Source of the DNA: JAGLHV01 sp023143305 [NCBI: Clostridia bacterium] | GTDB taxonomy: Bacteria > CBDUZB01 > JAGLHV01 | DNA length: 64,000 bases | Direction: 5' to 3' | Assembly (NCBI GenBank): GCA_030637025.1 | Contig: DAOVVV010000009.1 | Location: forward strand, 5,216 to 69,215 | Notes under the pieces: model-generated | Seen by the model: the letters and a program-made list of their open reading frames with translations, nothing else | What the model was told of the DNA's origin: nothing | Databases searched by the model: none | Made by a program: the position numbers and the translations under genes | In this document: positions 45,510 to 54,395 of the stretch, one piece after another | Numbering within the stretch: position 1 is the stretch's first letter | How the letters are laid out: each line of letters starts with the position of its first letter

Positions 45510-45893
45510 TTATTTTTTATATATTTTTTCCGGTTCAAAAATCTTCTCTCCTGTAATTTCCAATTCCCCTGCTTCATTAAGTTTGCGATAAAAACAAGAG
45601 CGATAACCCATATGACATGCCCCACCTGTTTGTTCAACTTTAATTAAAAGAGTATCCTTATCACAATCAACGAAAATTTCCTTTACTTTTTGAACATGAC
45701 CCGAGGTTTCCCCCTTTATCCAGAATTTTTGTCTGGAACGGGACCAAAAACAAGTTTTTTTCTCTTCGATAGTTTTCCTTAGTGATTCTTTATTCATATA
45801 CCCAACCATTAACACCTCTTTCGTTTTCTCATCTTGAACTATGGCCGGAATTAACCCTTTATCATCAAATTTTAACCCGTCAAAAAAACCCAT
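45510..45893 (-). CDS. hisI: Phosphoribosyl-AMP cyclohydrolase
   Basis: About 127 residues. ATG 45893 ([20 protein letters not shown]) has GGAGG eight bases upstream and is preferred over the start 11 codons earlier. Motifs: [42 protein letters not shown], the metal site [28 protein letters not shown]. It opens the purine ring of PR-AMP. It ends without a HisE domain, so the pyrophosphohydrolase must be elsewhere. hisF, which normally precedes hisI, is absent. Confidence 0.94.
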   Translation of the reverse strand: MGFFDGLKFDDKGLIPAIVQDEKTKEVLMVGYMNKESLRKTIEEKKTCFWSRSRQKFWIKGETSGHVQKVKEIFVDCDKDTLLIKVEQTGGACHMGYRSCFYRKLNEAGELEITGEKIFEPEKIYKK

Positions 45894-46037
45894 CCCTTTT
45901 TCCTCCGTTTTTTTACTATTCATCACTTACAGTCTTTTATCTTTTGACTTTGTGCCTGTCTTTATCCTTTATTTTTTAACCAATCTAACCAATCTAAACC
46001 AATTCAACTGTCTTTTTTTTGTCTGTTATCTGTAATC

Positions 46038-46065
46038 TATGGACTGTGGACTGTCGACTATGGAC
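46038..46065. repeat. Heptamer short tandem repeats in the hisA-hisI spacer
   Basis: TATGGAC, TGTGGAC, TGTCGAC, TATGGAC in tandem, preceded by GTCTGTTATCTGTAATC. That prefix also occurs before the tract at 48826. Upstream (45975-46012) a run of AACCAATCT-like 9-mers is shared with other spacers. Confidence 0.65.
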
Positions 46066-46093
46066 TATTTTTTTTGCTTTTGCCAGGAACTAT

Positions 46094-46840
46094 TTACCCC
46101 TTAAACTCTTTACCCTCTGCTATCTTTATTGCCTCTTCTATTTTTATGTTTTCAGTATAAAGAGCTTTTCCAATAATTACTCCCGTTACTCCCAAATCTT
46201 CCATTTTCTTTATTTTGCTTACGTCTTCTAAACTTGCCATTCCACCGGCAATAATTATAGAAATATTCGCTTTTAATTTCTGCAGCGTCTTTTTTATAAC
46301 TTTAATATTAGGACCTTCCAATGTGCCATCTTTACTTACATCAGTAAAAATTATTTCTGAAACCCCTACCTGTATTAACTGCTCAGCTAAAGAAAAAGCT
46401 GATTGAGAAGTTATATCCTTCCATCCGCCGATGGCTACTTTTCCATCCTGAGAATCGATACTAACAATAATTTTTTCTCCAAATTCAGCAACGCTTTTTT
46501 CTACCAGATCAGGATTAGAAATTGTTACCGTTCCTAAAATCACCTTATCCACACCCATGGACAAAATTTTTTTAATTGTTTTTAAATCCCTTATTCCTCC
46601 TCCTACCTGCATCGGAATAGTAATCTTCTTTCTTATTTCTTTAATAATCTTTAAATTTTGCATTACACCGGTAAATGCCCCGTCTAAATCCACCACATGC
46701 AATCTCTTAGCCCCCTTGACTTGCCAGAGATTAGCCATAAAACAAGGGTCTTTAGAAAATACAGTTTCGTTTTCCATTTTCCCCTGGGTCAAACGAACAC
46801 ACTGCCCTTTTCTTAAATCTACTGCCGGAATAATCTGCAT
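46094..46840 (-). CDS. hisA: ProFAR isomerase
   Basis: A 248-residue TIM barrel isomerising 5'-ProFAR to PRFAR. The catalytic D8 is in IIPAVDLRKGQCVRL, the second acidic residue in IIFTDVSKDGTLEGPN, and the phosphate loops in VGGGIRDL and IIAGGMASLEDV. The KGQCVRL/GDLxxE pattern places it with HisA rather than HisF. It starts 37 bp after hisB. Its product normally goes to HisF-HisH, which are not encoded here. Confidence 0.95.
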   Translation of the reverse strand: MQIIPAVDLRKGQCVRLTQGKMENETVFSKDPCFMANLWQVKGAKRLHVVDLDGAFTGVMQNLKIIKEIRKKITIPMQVGGGIRDLKTIKKILSMGVDKVILGTVTISNPDLVEKSVAEFGEKIIVSIDSQDGKVAIGGWKDITSQSAFSLAEQLIQVGVSEIIFTDVSKDGTLEGPNIKVIKKTLQKLKANISIIIAGGMASLEDVSKIKKMEDLGVTGVIIGKALYTENIKIEEAIKIAEGKEFKG

Positions 46841-46877
46841 ATATGCTTTTCCCCTTTTACTAATTTATTTCTTATAT

Positions 46878-47501
46878 TTAAAGCTTCCCTTTGGTCGAAG
46901 GAATGCCCTTTATTTTAGGATTATAAGCAACCGCTTTGGACAAAACCCGGCCAAAAGCTTTAAAAATCGCTTCCAACAAATGATGCATATTGTTGCCGGA
47001 TCTGATTACTCTAATATGCAAAGAAACCTTTGCATTATCACAAAAAGCTTTAAAAAATTCTTCTATTAATTGAGGATCGAATTTCATAATCCGTATATTT
47101 TCTGATTCATAAAAATCTCTCAAAGAATCTATTACACACCTTGACCTTCCACTAATATCTATTACTACCTGTGCTAAAACCTCATCCATCGGCACAAAAG
47201 AAGAAGCAAACCGCTCAATCCCTTTTTTATCTCCCAATGCTTTTGCTGCTGCCTCGCCCAATACTATTCCGATATCTTCTACTGTATGGTGGTCATCTAC
47301 TTTTATATCCCCTGAAGCTTTAATCTGCAAATCAAACAAGCCATGTTTAGTAAATAATTCTAACATATGATTGAGAAAATGAATAGGAGTTTCTATTCTG
47401 TATTTACCTTCACCATCCAGATTCAGAATTAAATTTATCTGGGTTTCTTTAGTTATTCTTTTTATTCTTGCCAATCTTTTTGTTTTTGTTTTGCTCACCA
47501 T
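46878..47501 (-). CDS. hisB: Imidazoleglycerol-phosphate dehydratase
   Basis: A 207-residue monofunctional IGPD with no phosphatase domain. The two metal-site repeats are FLNHMLELFTKHGLFDL with DDHHTVEDIGIVLGEA, and RSGNNMHHLLEAIFKAFGR. The first ~10 residues are basic and overlap the hisD reading frame by 53 bp. GGGAGG precedes the ATG closely, and a GTG at the next codon has better spacing and is an alternative start. Confidence 0.95.
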   Translation of the reverse strand: MVSKTKTKRLARIKRITKETQINLILNLDGEGKYRIETPIHFLNHMLELFTKHGLFDLQIKASGDIKVDDHHTVEDIGIVLGEAAAKALGDKKGIERFASSFVPMDEVLAQVVIDISGRSRCVIDSLRDFYESENIRIMKFDPQLIEEFFKAFCDNAKVSLHIRVIRSGNNMHHLLEAIFKAFGRVLSKAVAYNPKIKGIPSTKGKL

Positions 47502-48723
47502 TCCCTCCCTTTGTTTGCTTTGTTTTCAATCTTATCCCCCGCACAGAACCAATTAGTCTTTGCTTCACAGAATTCACATGTTCCTTTAATCCTTCCATTT
47601 CTGCCAATTTAATGATATCCCGACTGCATCTTTTAAATGCTTCTTCGCTGTAAAAAATAAGGCTGGTTCTCCTTATAAAATCATACACGGAAAGCCCTGA
47701 AGAAAATCTTGCCGTTTTCCCGGTAGGAAGGGTATGGGAAGGGCCCGCAAAATAATCCCCCAAAGCTACCGGAGAATAATCACCTAAAAATATTGCCCCT
47801 GCATTTTTTATTTTAATCAACATTTTCTCCGGATTTTTAGTTAAAATTTCTAAATGTTCCGGGGCCTCTTGATTAATAATCTTAATTGCTTCCCCTAAAT
47901 CTTTTACTTTAAAAAATTTAATTTGTTTTAAATTAAATCCTTTCTTGATTTTTTTAAGTTTAATTTTTATTTTTTTTATTAAATCCCCGGAAGTAGTGAC
48001 CAAACCTGCTTTAGCCTTTTGGTCATGTTCCAATTGGGCCAAAAAATCCGAAATAATATAATCAATATTTGATGATTGGTCGGCAAGAATCATTACCTCA
48101 CTGGGCCCGGCCAACATGTCAATTCCTACTTCACCAAAAAGCAATTTTTTAGCACAGGTTACATAAACATTTCCCGGGCCTACAATTTTATCTACCCTGG
48201 GTAAAGTCTTTGTTCCATAAGCAAGTGCAGCAATTGCCGGAACCCCGCCAACCCTATAAATTTTATCCACCCCACAAATATCTGCTGCTACTAATACCTC
48301 CGAAGTTAAATTATTCGGGGGAGAAACCATAATCACCTGCGTAACCCCGGCAACCTTCGCCGGTAAAACATTCATTAATACACATGAGGAATAAGGATAT
48401 TTTCCTCCGGGAATATAGACTCCCACCCTTTCCAATGGCTGCCAGATGTCCCCCAAAAGAATTCCTTTTTCATTACTGTACCAGCTTTTTATTTTCTGTT
48501 TTTTATGAAAATTTTCAATATTCAACTTTGCTTTTTTCAGCGCTATGACAAAATCCTTATCTACTTTCTTATAAGCATTTTCAATTTCTTTCTTTTTCAC
48601 TAACAATATTTCCGGACGCAGTTTTACCCCATCAAATTTTTGAGTATAAAAACAAACCGCTTTATCACCTTTTATTTTCACTTCTTCAATAATTTTTTTA
48701 ACCTGTCTTTCTATTTTATCCAT
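47449..48723 (-). CDS. hisD: Histidinol dehydrogenase
   Basis: A 424-residue zinc enzyme oxidising histidinol to histidine. Signature: VERVGVYIPGGKYPYSSCVLMN-type motif (RVGVYIPGG), VDKIVGPGNVYV, DMLAGPSEVMILAD, AQLEHDQKAKAG and the C-terminal GPSHTLPTGKTARFSSGLSV. The last ~25 residues (KTKQTKGGNGEQNKNKK...) are an unusual lysine/asparagine-rich tail created by reading through the hisB start. It is the first his gene after murA, across a 178-bp spacer. Confidence 0.95.
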   Translation of the reverse strand: MDKIERQVKKIIEEVKIKGDKAVCFYTQKFDGVKLRPEILLVKKKEIENAYKKVDKDFVIALKKAKLNIENFHKKQKIKSWYSNEKGILLGDIWQPLERVGVYIPGGKYPYSSCVLMNVLPAKVAGVTQVIMVSPPNNLTSEVLVAADICGVDKIYRVGGVPAIAALAYGTKTLPRVDKIVGPGNVYVTCAKKLLFGEVGIDMLAGPSEVMILADQSSNIDYIISDFLAQLEHDQKAKAGLVTTSGDLIKKIKIKLKKIKKGFNLKQIKFFKVKDLGEAIKIINQEAPEHLEILTKNPEKMLIKIKNAGAIFLGDYSPVALGDYFAGPSHTLPTGKTARFSSGLSVYDFIRRTSLIFYSEEAFKRCSRDIIKLAEMEGLKEHVNSVKQRLIGSVRGIRLKTKQTKGGNGEQNKNKKIGKNKKNN

Positions 48724-48825
48724 AAAAAAACTCTCTAAATTTTAATTTTTTGCCTTTATCTTCTTTCTTTAGCTATAAGCCATTTGCCATTCACAGTCTT
48801 TTGTCTTTGTCTGTTATCCGTAATC

Positions 48826-48850
48826 TATGGACTATCGACTGTGGACTGTC
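48826..48850. repeat. Heptamer short tandem repeats in the murA-hisD spacer
   Basis: TATGGAC, TATCGAC, TGTGGAC and a partial TGTC unit, preceded by GTCTGTTATCCGTAATC. It shares prefix and unit with the tracts at 28865 and 46038. The 178-bp spacer also has AACCAATCT-like units at about 48860-48900. Confidence 0.65.
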
Positions 48851-48901
48851 TTTTGTTTTTTTCTTTTAACTAATATAACTAATAAAACCAATCTAAACCA
48901 A

Positions 48902-50167
48902 CTAACTGTTTTTATCTCCTTCTCTCCTTATTTGAGCTCCCAATTGACTTAACTTACTTTCTATTGATTCATATCCCCTATCTAAATGGTAAATATCACT
49001 AATAGAGGTTTCTCCCTCAGCAATTAACCCGGCTAAAACTAAAGCTGCAGAAGCACGTAAATCCGTAGCTCTCACCGGAACCCCGCTTAATTTATGAACC
49101 CCATTAATCACCGCTAAATTTCCTCTGACTTGAATATCAGCACCCATCCGCTGTAATTCCCCTACATGCATGAACCTATTTTCAAAAACAGTTTCAGAAA
49201 TGATACTTTCACCTGAAATGACACTCATAAAAGCCATCCATTGTGCCTGCATATCCGTAGGAAATCCCGGATAAGGAGAAGTATTAATACCTATTGATTT
49301 CAAACCTTCGGGTACGCTTACCTCCATTGTGTTTTTATCAATTTTTATTTCTACCCCTGCTTCCTTCGCCCTGGCTATTACTATTTCTAAATGCGTTGGA
49401 TTTACATTTAATATTTTTACTCTACCCCGCGTAAGTGCTACTGCCAGCAAATAAGTTCCCGTTTCAATTCTATCGGGAATTACCGAATGCTCAGTTCCTT
49501 TCAACTCCTTTACCCCATGAATTTCTATAATATTTGTTCCTGCATTAAAAATCCTCGCCCCCATTTTATTTAAAAAAGAAGCTAAATCTACAATTTCCGG
49601 TTCACAAGCTACATTTTCTAAAAGGGTCTTTCCTTTAGCCAAAACAGCAGCCATCATCAGATTTTCTGTTGCTCCGACACTGGGAAAATCTAAAAATATT
49701 TTTTCTCCTTTAAGCCCTTTTTTAGCCGATAAATGAATAAAACCTTCATGAATATTTATCTGTGCACCCAATTTTTTAAATCCATCTAAATGTAAGTTTA
49801 TCGGCCGGGAACCTATAGCACAACCCCCGGGTAAAGAAACCTTAACCTCTCTATAACGGGCTAGAAGCGGTCCCATTACCAAAACAGAGGCTCTCATTCT
49901 ACTTACCAGGTCATATGGCGCTTCCAAACAAATATTACCTGAAGAAGATATCCATACGTGATCATTCTCTCTTTTTATTGTTTTCCCTAAATGTGTCAGC
50001 AAAGAAATAATAGTCTTTACATCATACAAATGAGGAACACTAGCTACAGAACACAGTTCATCGGTTAATAAAGTAGCCATCAGGATTGGTAAAGAAGCAT
50101 TTTTTGAACCACTTATTGTTAGGGTTCCTTCTAATTTTTTTCCACCATTAATAATTATTTTATTCAT
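48902..50167 (-). CDS. murA: UDP-N-acetylglucosamine 1-carboxyvinyltransferase
   Basis: A 421-residue EPSP-synthase-fold enzyme for the first committed step of peptidoglycan synthesis. Catalytic C116 lies in SLPGGCAIGSRPINLH and is the fosfomycin-sensitive cysteine, so it is not the Asp variant. Other motifs: GSKNASLPILMATLL, DFPSVGATENLMMAAVLAKG, DRIETGTYLLAVALTRG, PGFPTDMQAQWMAFM and ATDLRASAALVLAGLIAEG. It follows prmC by 35 bp in a transcript running from DUF1385. Confidence 0.97.
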   Translation of the reverse strand: MNKIIINGGKKLEGTLTISGSKNASLPILMATLLTDELCSVASVPHLYDVKTIISLLTHLGKTIKRENDHVWISSSGNICLEAPYDLVSRMRASVLVMGPLLARYREVKVSLPGGCAIGSRPINLHLDGFKKLGAQINIHEGFIHLSAKKGLKGEKIFLDFPSVGATENLMMAAVLAKGKTLLENVACEPEIVDLASFLNKMGARIFNAGTNIIEIHGVKELKGTEHSVIPDRIETGTYLLAVALTRGRVKILNVNPTHLEIVIARAKEAGVEIKIDKNTMEVSVPEGLKSIGINTSPYPGFPTDMQAQWMAFMSVISGESIISETVFENRFMHVGELQRMGADIQVRGNLAVINGVHKLSGVPVRATDLRASAALVLAGLIAEGETSISDIYHLDRGYESIESKLSQLGAQIRREGDKNS

Positions 50168-50202
50168 TTTCTTTTTAATGCTTTTTGTTTTTATTTAAAA
50201 AA

Positions 50203-51180
50203 TTAATTTATTTTTCCTTTTAATATTTTTTTTTGTGCTAATATTATTCTATCTATTCCGGAATAATCCTTAACCACCTGAACAAAACACAAATCTTCCT
50301 TTTTTATTAAATCGGTAACTTCTTCCTTTTGTCCATCTCCTATTTCTAAGATTAAATATCCCCCTTCTTTAAGATAAATTAATGATTGGGAAATAATTCG
50401 ATTATAAAAATCTAAACCATCTTTTCCCCCGTTTAAAGCAAGATACGGTTCCTGCCTAACTTCCAGCGGTAAATTATCAAATTCCGTATCCTTTATATAA
50501 GGAGGGTTAGAAACAATAAAGTCTATTTTATTCCTTAAATCATATCCTTCCAGAGAATAGAATAAATCACCTAATAGAAACGTGATTTTATCCTCAATTT
50601 TATTTGTTTTACTATTCTGAAAAGCTACTTCTAAACATTTCCTGCTTACATCTAGAGCATAAACTTTACAATTTTTAACATATTTAGCAATACTTACTGC
50701 AATATTGCCGCACCCAACCCCTAAATCCACTATTTGTGGAATTGTTTCTTCAACTATTTTTTCCTCTTCCGTTTTCTTCCCGGCACTACAAAAAAAACCC
50801 TCTTTTATTTTATTAATTACTGTTTCCACTAATAATTCTGTTTCCGGACGGGGAATTAAAACATGTTTATTTACAAAAAAATCCAACCCCATAAATTCTT
50901 TTTGCCCAACCAGGTAAGCCACAGGAATAAATTCTAATCTTTTTTTAATTAACCTTTTATACCTGTCCAGGACCTCCTTTTCTAAAATACGGTCAAATTC
51001 CAAATAAAGTTTTAACCGTTCTAAACTTAAAACAGAAGACAACAAAGCTTCGGCATCTAAGCGCGCCTCACTAATATTATTTTTACAAAAATATTGAGTA
51101 GTCCATTTTAACACTTCGGAAATAGTCCATTCTTTTTCTTTCTCACCTTTTTTTTCCGGTTTTGCTTTTGCAAGATTCAT
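50203..51180 (-). CDS. prmC: Release factor glutamine methyltransferase
   Basis: A 325-residue SAM enzyme that methylates the GGQ glutamine of release factors. It has the helical N-domain ([32 protein letters not shown]), [18 protein letters not shown], motif [16 protein letters not shown] and the catalytic VSNPPYIKD. About 30 charged residues in front ([15 protein letters not shown]) and an insert near [15 protein letters not shown] make it longer than the usual 280. It starts in a 4-bp overlap with the end of prfA, its substrate. Confidence 0.95.
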   Translation of the reverse strand: MNLAKAKPEKKGEKEKEWTISEVLKWTTQYFCKNNISEARLDAEALLSSVLSLERLKLYLEFDRILEKEVLDRYKRLIKKRLEFIPVAYLVGQKEFMGLDFFVNKHVLIPRPETELLVETVINKIKEGFFCSAGKKTEEEKIVEETIPQIVDLGVGCGNIAVSIAKYVKNCKVYALDVSRKCLEVAFQNSKTNKIEDKITFLLGDLFYSLEGYDLRNKIDFIVSNPPYIKDTEFDNLPLEVRQEPYLALNGGKDGLDFYNRIISQSLIYLKEGGYLILEIGDGQKEEVTDLIKKEDLCFVQVVKDYSGIDRIILAQKKILKGKIN

Positions 51181-52244
51181 ACTGTTAATTCCTTATTAAA
51201 CTCTTTTTGCTGTGCTTCAAAAAGAGCTTTAATTATTGGTTGTAAATTTCCATCTAAAACACCCACCAAATTACGCACTGTTAACCCAATACGGTGATCA
51301 GAGATTCGGTCTTGCGGAAAATTATAAGTGCGAATTTTTTCGCTTCTATCCCCGCTCCCTACCTGGGTTTTTCTCTTTTGTGCTATTTCCCGTTCCTGTT
51401 TATTAATCATTTTCTCCAGTATTCGGGCACGCAGAATTTTCATAGCCTTTGCTTTATTTTTATATTGTGAACGTTCATCCTGACATTGTGCTATTATACC
51501 TGAAGGAAGATGAGTAATTCTTATTGCCGAAGATGTTTTATTAACATGCTGCCCTCCCGGGGCAGAAGAACAAAAAGTATCAATTTTAAGATCTTTAGGA
51601 TTTATATCCAATTCCACTTCTTCGGCTTCCGGTAAAACAGCTACACTAACAGCTGAAGTATGAATTCTTCCTCCTGATTCAGTTAAAGGAACTCGTTGCA
51701 CCCGGTGTATTCCCCGTTCATACTTAAGATGCTGATATACATTGCCTCCCCGAACAGAAAAAATTATTTCTTTAAATCCTTTCAACTCCGTAGCATGGCT
51801 GTATAAAATTTCCACAGACCATCCTTTTTGCTCTGCATAACGATTATACATGCGAAACAAATCCCCGGCAAAAAGACAGGCTTCTTCCCCCCCTGTCCCC
51901 GCTCTAATTTCCATAATAATATTTTTGCTATCATAAGGTTCTTTAGGTATCAATAAAACATTTAATTCTTCTTCTGTTTTTTTTAAAGTTTCCCTTAATT
52001 GTTCTATCTCTTTTTGCGCCAACTCTTTCATTTCTTGATTTTCTTCCGTTCTCACCATTTCCTCAGTATCGGCAATATTTTTACATATCTTTCTATGTTC
52101 CTGAATTTTAAAAAAAATTTTAGACAGTTGAGCATGTTCTTTAGCACATTCTTTAAATTTATTAGGCTGAGCAATAATATCCGGATTGGACAAACAGCAC
52201 TCTAACTCTTTATATCTTTCTTCTATCTCTTGCAATTTTTTCAT
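51177..52244 (-). CDS. prfA: Peptide chain release factor 1
   Basis: A 355-residue class I release factor. The N-terminal coiled coil ([15 protein letters not shown]) is followed by the PCRF domain [27 protein letters not shown] region, then the catalytic GGQ in [16 protein letters not shown] and the [20 protein letters not shown] segment. The RF1-type [22 protein letters not shown] supports RF1 rather than RF2. It is encoded beside prmC and downstream of DUF1385, a neighbourhood common in Firmicutes-like genomes. Confidence 0.96.
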   Translation of the reverse strand: MKKLQEIEERYKELECCLSNPDIIAQPNKFKECAKEHAQLSKIFFKIQEHRKICKNIADTEEMVRTEENQEMKELAQKEIEQLRETLKKTEEELNVLLIPKEPYDSKNIIMEIRAGTGGEEACLFAGDLFRMYNRYAEQKGWSVEILYSHATELKGFKEIIFSVRGGNVYQHLKYERGIHRVQRVPLTESGGRIHTSAVSVAVLPEAEEVELDINPKDLKIDTFCSSAPGGQHVNKTSSAIRITHLPSGIIAQCQDERSQYKNKAKAMKILRARILEKMINKQEREIAQKRKTQVGSGDRSEKIRTYNFPQDRISDHRIGLTVRNLVGVLDGNLQPIIKALFEAQQKEFNKELTV

Positions 52245-52269
52245 TATAATTTTTATCCTTAATTCTATC

Positions 52270-53229
52270 CTAATCCTGTTTTTGTCTATTTTGCTCTAAA
52301 TCCAACACTTCATTCAAGGCCGTTAAAGCTACCTCTATTTGACCGTCATCAGGAGCAGAAGTAGTTAATTTTTGCAAAAAGAGTCCGGGAAACATAAGAA
52401 TTTTCACCAGACGATTTGACCTTGCTTTAAACGAATACTTGATAATTTCATAAGAAATACCGGCAATAAAAGGGATTAAAACCAATCTAATTAATAACTT
52501 TTCTAAAAAAGAAGCAGGTGTAAACAAAGAAAAAAGAAAAATACTCATTACCATTACGACGATTAAAAAAGCTGTTCCACAACGAGGATGGAGGGTAGAA
52601 AATTTTCTTGCTTTTTCTATTGTCAGTTCTTCTTTTGCCTCATAAGTATAAACGGCCTTATGCTCTGCCCCATGATATTGAAATACTCTACGTATATCTT
52701 TTATGAAAGAAATAGCTACCACATAAATTAAAAAAATACTAATTCGCAAAAAACCGTCCATTAAATTAAAGGCAACTTTACTTTCAAACTCAAAAACATT
52801 CATTTTTAAATACTGAGTAAGCATTAAAGGCAATATAATAAAAAGAAAAATACCAAACAAAAAAGAAAATAAAACTGTTAGAATTAACATAAAAAAAGAC
52901 AAAGTATTCTTTTTATTTTTTTTGGCATCTTTCTCTTCTGCGGATATTTCTGTTTCCTCCTTCTCTTCCGTATCACCGGCAAACACATCTGCGGAATAAG
53001 TAAGCGTTTTAACTCCAATGACTAAAGATTCTATCAACACTACTATTCCGCGCAAAAAAGGTAATTTAAAAAAAGACCATTTTTGGGAAAGAGAATTTAT
53101 CGGCTGTTTATCTACTGTTATTTCTCCATTACTGCGACGTAATGCTACGACATAAAAATGGGAAGACCTCATCATAACCCCTTCAATAACCGCCTGTCCG
53201 CCTACAGTCATGTTTTCTTTTTTACCCAT
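52270..53229 (-). CDS. DUF1385 membrane protein (YqhQ family)
   Basis: A 319-residue protein. It begins with the conserved [24 protein letters not shown] and carries the family motif [14 protein letters not shown] followed by [17 protein letters not shown] near residue 200. Four to five membrane helices flank it (around 110-150, 160-180, 215-240, 250-265). The family is found next to rpmE and prfA/prmC in many genomes, but its function is unsettled; the conserved His/Glu/Cys cluster suggests a metal site. The gene starts about 45 bp after a terminator, so it depends on read-through or an unseen promoter. Confidence 0.92.
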   Translation of the reverse strand: MGKKENMTVGGQAVIEGVMMRSSHFYVVALRRSNGEITVDKQPINSLSQKWSFFKLPFLRGIVVLIESLVIGVKTLTYSADVFAGDTEEKEETEISAEEKDAKKNKKNTLSFFMLILTVLFSFLFGIFLFIILPLMLTQYLKMNVFEFESKVAFNLMDGFLRISIFLIYVVAISFIKDIRRVFQYHGAEHKAVYTYEAKEELTIEKARKFSTLHPRCGTAFLIVVMVMSIFLFSLFTPASFLEKLLIRLVLIPFIAGISYEIIKYSFKARSNRLVKILMFPGLFLQKLTTSAPDDGQIEVALTALNEVLDLEQNRQKQD

Positions 53230-53271
53230 TCATTCTACCTTCCTTATTATTTATATCTCAGAGTAATATTA

Positions 53272-53307
53272 TATAAAAAAAGCAGAACATACAACATGTT
53301 CTGCTTT
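53272..53307 (-). terminator. Intrinsic terminator after rpmE
   Basis: A 10-bp perfect stem, AGCAGAACAT with ATGTTCTGCT (53281-53305, 5-base loop), is followed on the minus strand by TTTTTTTATA. It ends the roadblock-rpmE unit 24 bp after the rpmE stop. Confidence 0.88.
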
Positions 53308-53328
53308 CTTCTTCATAATATAATAGCC

Positions 53329-53643
53329 CTACTTCTTTTCTTTTGCCTTAGTTGTTTTCTTTATTTCTTTTACTTCTTTTTTGACTTTCACTTCCCCTTT
53401 AACTTTTTTTACCGTTTTTTTTGTTTCTTTCCTTACTGTTTTTCCTTCGGTATTTTTATAACGGGTTTTAAATTTTTCCACCCGTCCTGCTGTATCCACA
53501 AATTTCTGTTGTCCTGTATAAAAAGGATGACATTGGGAACAAATATCCAAACGGATTTTTGGATTTGTAGACCTGGTCTTAAAACTATGGCCACAGATAC
53601 AAGTTATTGTTAGTTCCTCATACTTAGGATGTGCTTTTTTCAT
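53329..53643 (-). CDS. rpmE: Large ribosomal subunit protein bL31 with basic C-terminal extension
   Basis: A 104-residue protein. Residues 1-66 are a zinc-type bL31: ligands C15, C17, C35 and C38 (CICGH ... [24 protein letters not shown]). Residues about 67-104 are a lysine/glutamate-rich tail ([23 protein letters not shown]) beyond the ~66-70 residues of ordinary bL31. The C+ form implies that a zinc-free paralogue may exist elsewhere. The gene is followed closely by a strong terminator. Confidence 0.95.
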   Translation of the reverse strand: MKKAHPKYEELTITCICGHSFKTRSTNPKIRLDICSQCHPFYTGQQKFVDTAGRVEKFKTRYKNTEGKTVRKETKKTVKKVKGEVKVKKEVKEIKKTTKAKEKK

Positions 53644-53735
53644 TTTCCACCTCTTCCTTCATCCGAATACAATAAAATAATTACTGATTACAATTACTTT
53701 TTTATTATTTTCGATAAAATTTAAAATTAATTTTT

Positions 53736-54083
53736 TTACACTAAACCTTCTAATTCTACTCTTGCTTTTTTAGTACTAATTCTTACTAACCCCAAATTTG
53801 CACTATTTCCGGCTATTACTGCTAAAAAGGATTCTTTTATGGAAAGAACAATAATAATCCCTTTTTCATATTCTAACATCGACTGAACCAACTTTCCCAT
53901 TGCTAATCGTTCACCTATAACTTCCGAAGGGCCTGTAGCCCCGGAAAAAACAGCACCTATCTCTTCTGCATCCATATCTTTAGTAGTCGCACTATCAATA
54001 ACAAAGCCATCCTTACTTACCAATACTGCCCCCTCCATCCCCGGTGTACGCACTAATTCCTCTAAAATATCCTTTATTACCAC
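53736..54083 (-). CDS. Roadblock/LC7 domain protein
   Basis: A 115-residue single-domain protein: ILEELVRTPGMEGAVLVSKDGFVIDS, then EEIGAVFSGATGPSEVIGERLAMG and YEKGIIIVLSIKESFLAVIAGNSANLGLVR. This is the roadblock/LC7 fold of MglB and related regulators of small GTPases. No Ras-like or MglA GTPase gene is adjacent, so the partner is not identified. The start is GTG with AGGAGGGG just upstream, and a consensus-like promoter precedes it. It heads a two-gene unit with rpmE. Confidence 0.88.
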   Translation of the reverse strand: MVIKDILEELVRTPGMEGAVLVSKDGFVIDSATTKDMDAEEIGAVFSGATGPSEVIGERLAMGKLVQSMLEYEKGIIIVLSIKESFLAVIAGNSANLGLVRISTKKARVELEGLV

Positions 54084-54116
54084 TGATACCCCTCCTCTTC
54101 TATTTTTATTTGGTAT

Positions 54117-54146
54117 ATTAAAGCATAAAAATATCTATTCTGTCAA
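54117..54146 (-). promoter_or_regulatory. Sigma-70 promoter for the roadblock-rpmE unit
   Basis: On the minus strand TTGACA (54141-54146) is followed after 18 bases by TTTAAT (54117-54122). The site lies about 34 bp upstream of the GTG start and its AGGAGGGG ribosome site. Confidence 0.72.
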
Positions 54147-54248
54147 GAGAAAAACTGTTTTGTATTCTTTTATTATCATACAGGGGACAAACCAAAAATT
54201 TGTATAATCAAAATATGAGGCTGTTGCCGAACAAGGCAAAAACTTCCT

Positions 54249-54308
54249 ATTTCTTTTTCAATGACCCTCCCCACAGTAAGCTACGGGGAATTAGACCCAA
54301 AAAGAAAT
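54249..54308. repeat. Long imperfect hairpin, possible terminator of the lipase operon
   Basis: Outer arms ATTTCTTTTT (54249-54258) and AAAAAGAAAT (54299-54308) enclose TCCCC ... GGGGA (around the CAGTAAGCTACGG core). A short T-run (GTTTTTG) follows on the minus strand. The CCCACAGTAAGCTACGGGGA core looks like a dispersed palindromic repeat that I recall from other genomes; this is recollection, not a search result. Confidence 0.5.
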
Positions 54309-54395
54309 CAAATCATCTCTTTTAATATGGTCAGCAACTGATTTATTTTTCTTCTATGCTCTATTTCTGTCTCACATCGCAAATAGAACACTTTC

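Larger units (their letters stand above)
54084..54395. other. Spacer with promoter and long hairpin, no gene
   Basis: The 312-bp gap between the lipase-like gene and the roadblock gene holds a promoter (54117-54146) and a 60-bp imperfect hairpin (54249-54308). No ORF or RNA gene was recognised. Confidence 0.6.

Noticed and set aside
45510-45893. HisI-HisE fusion
   Set aside because: The protein ends soon after the zinc-site region, leaving no room for the ~90-residue pyrophosphohydrolase domain.
46557-47069. 170-codon plus-strand ORF
   Set aside because: It runs antisense to hisA and hisB, both strongly supported, has no plausible ribosome site and no family-like composition.
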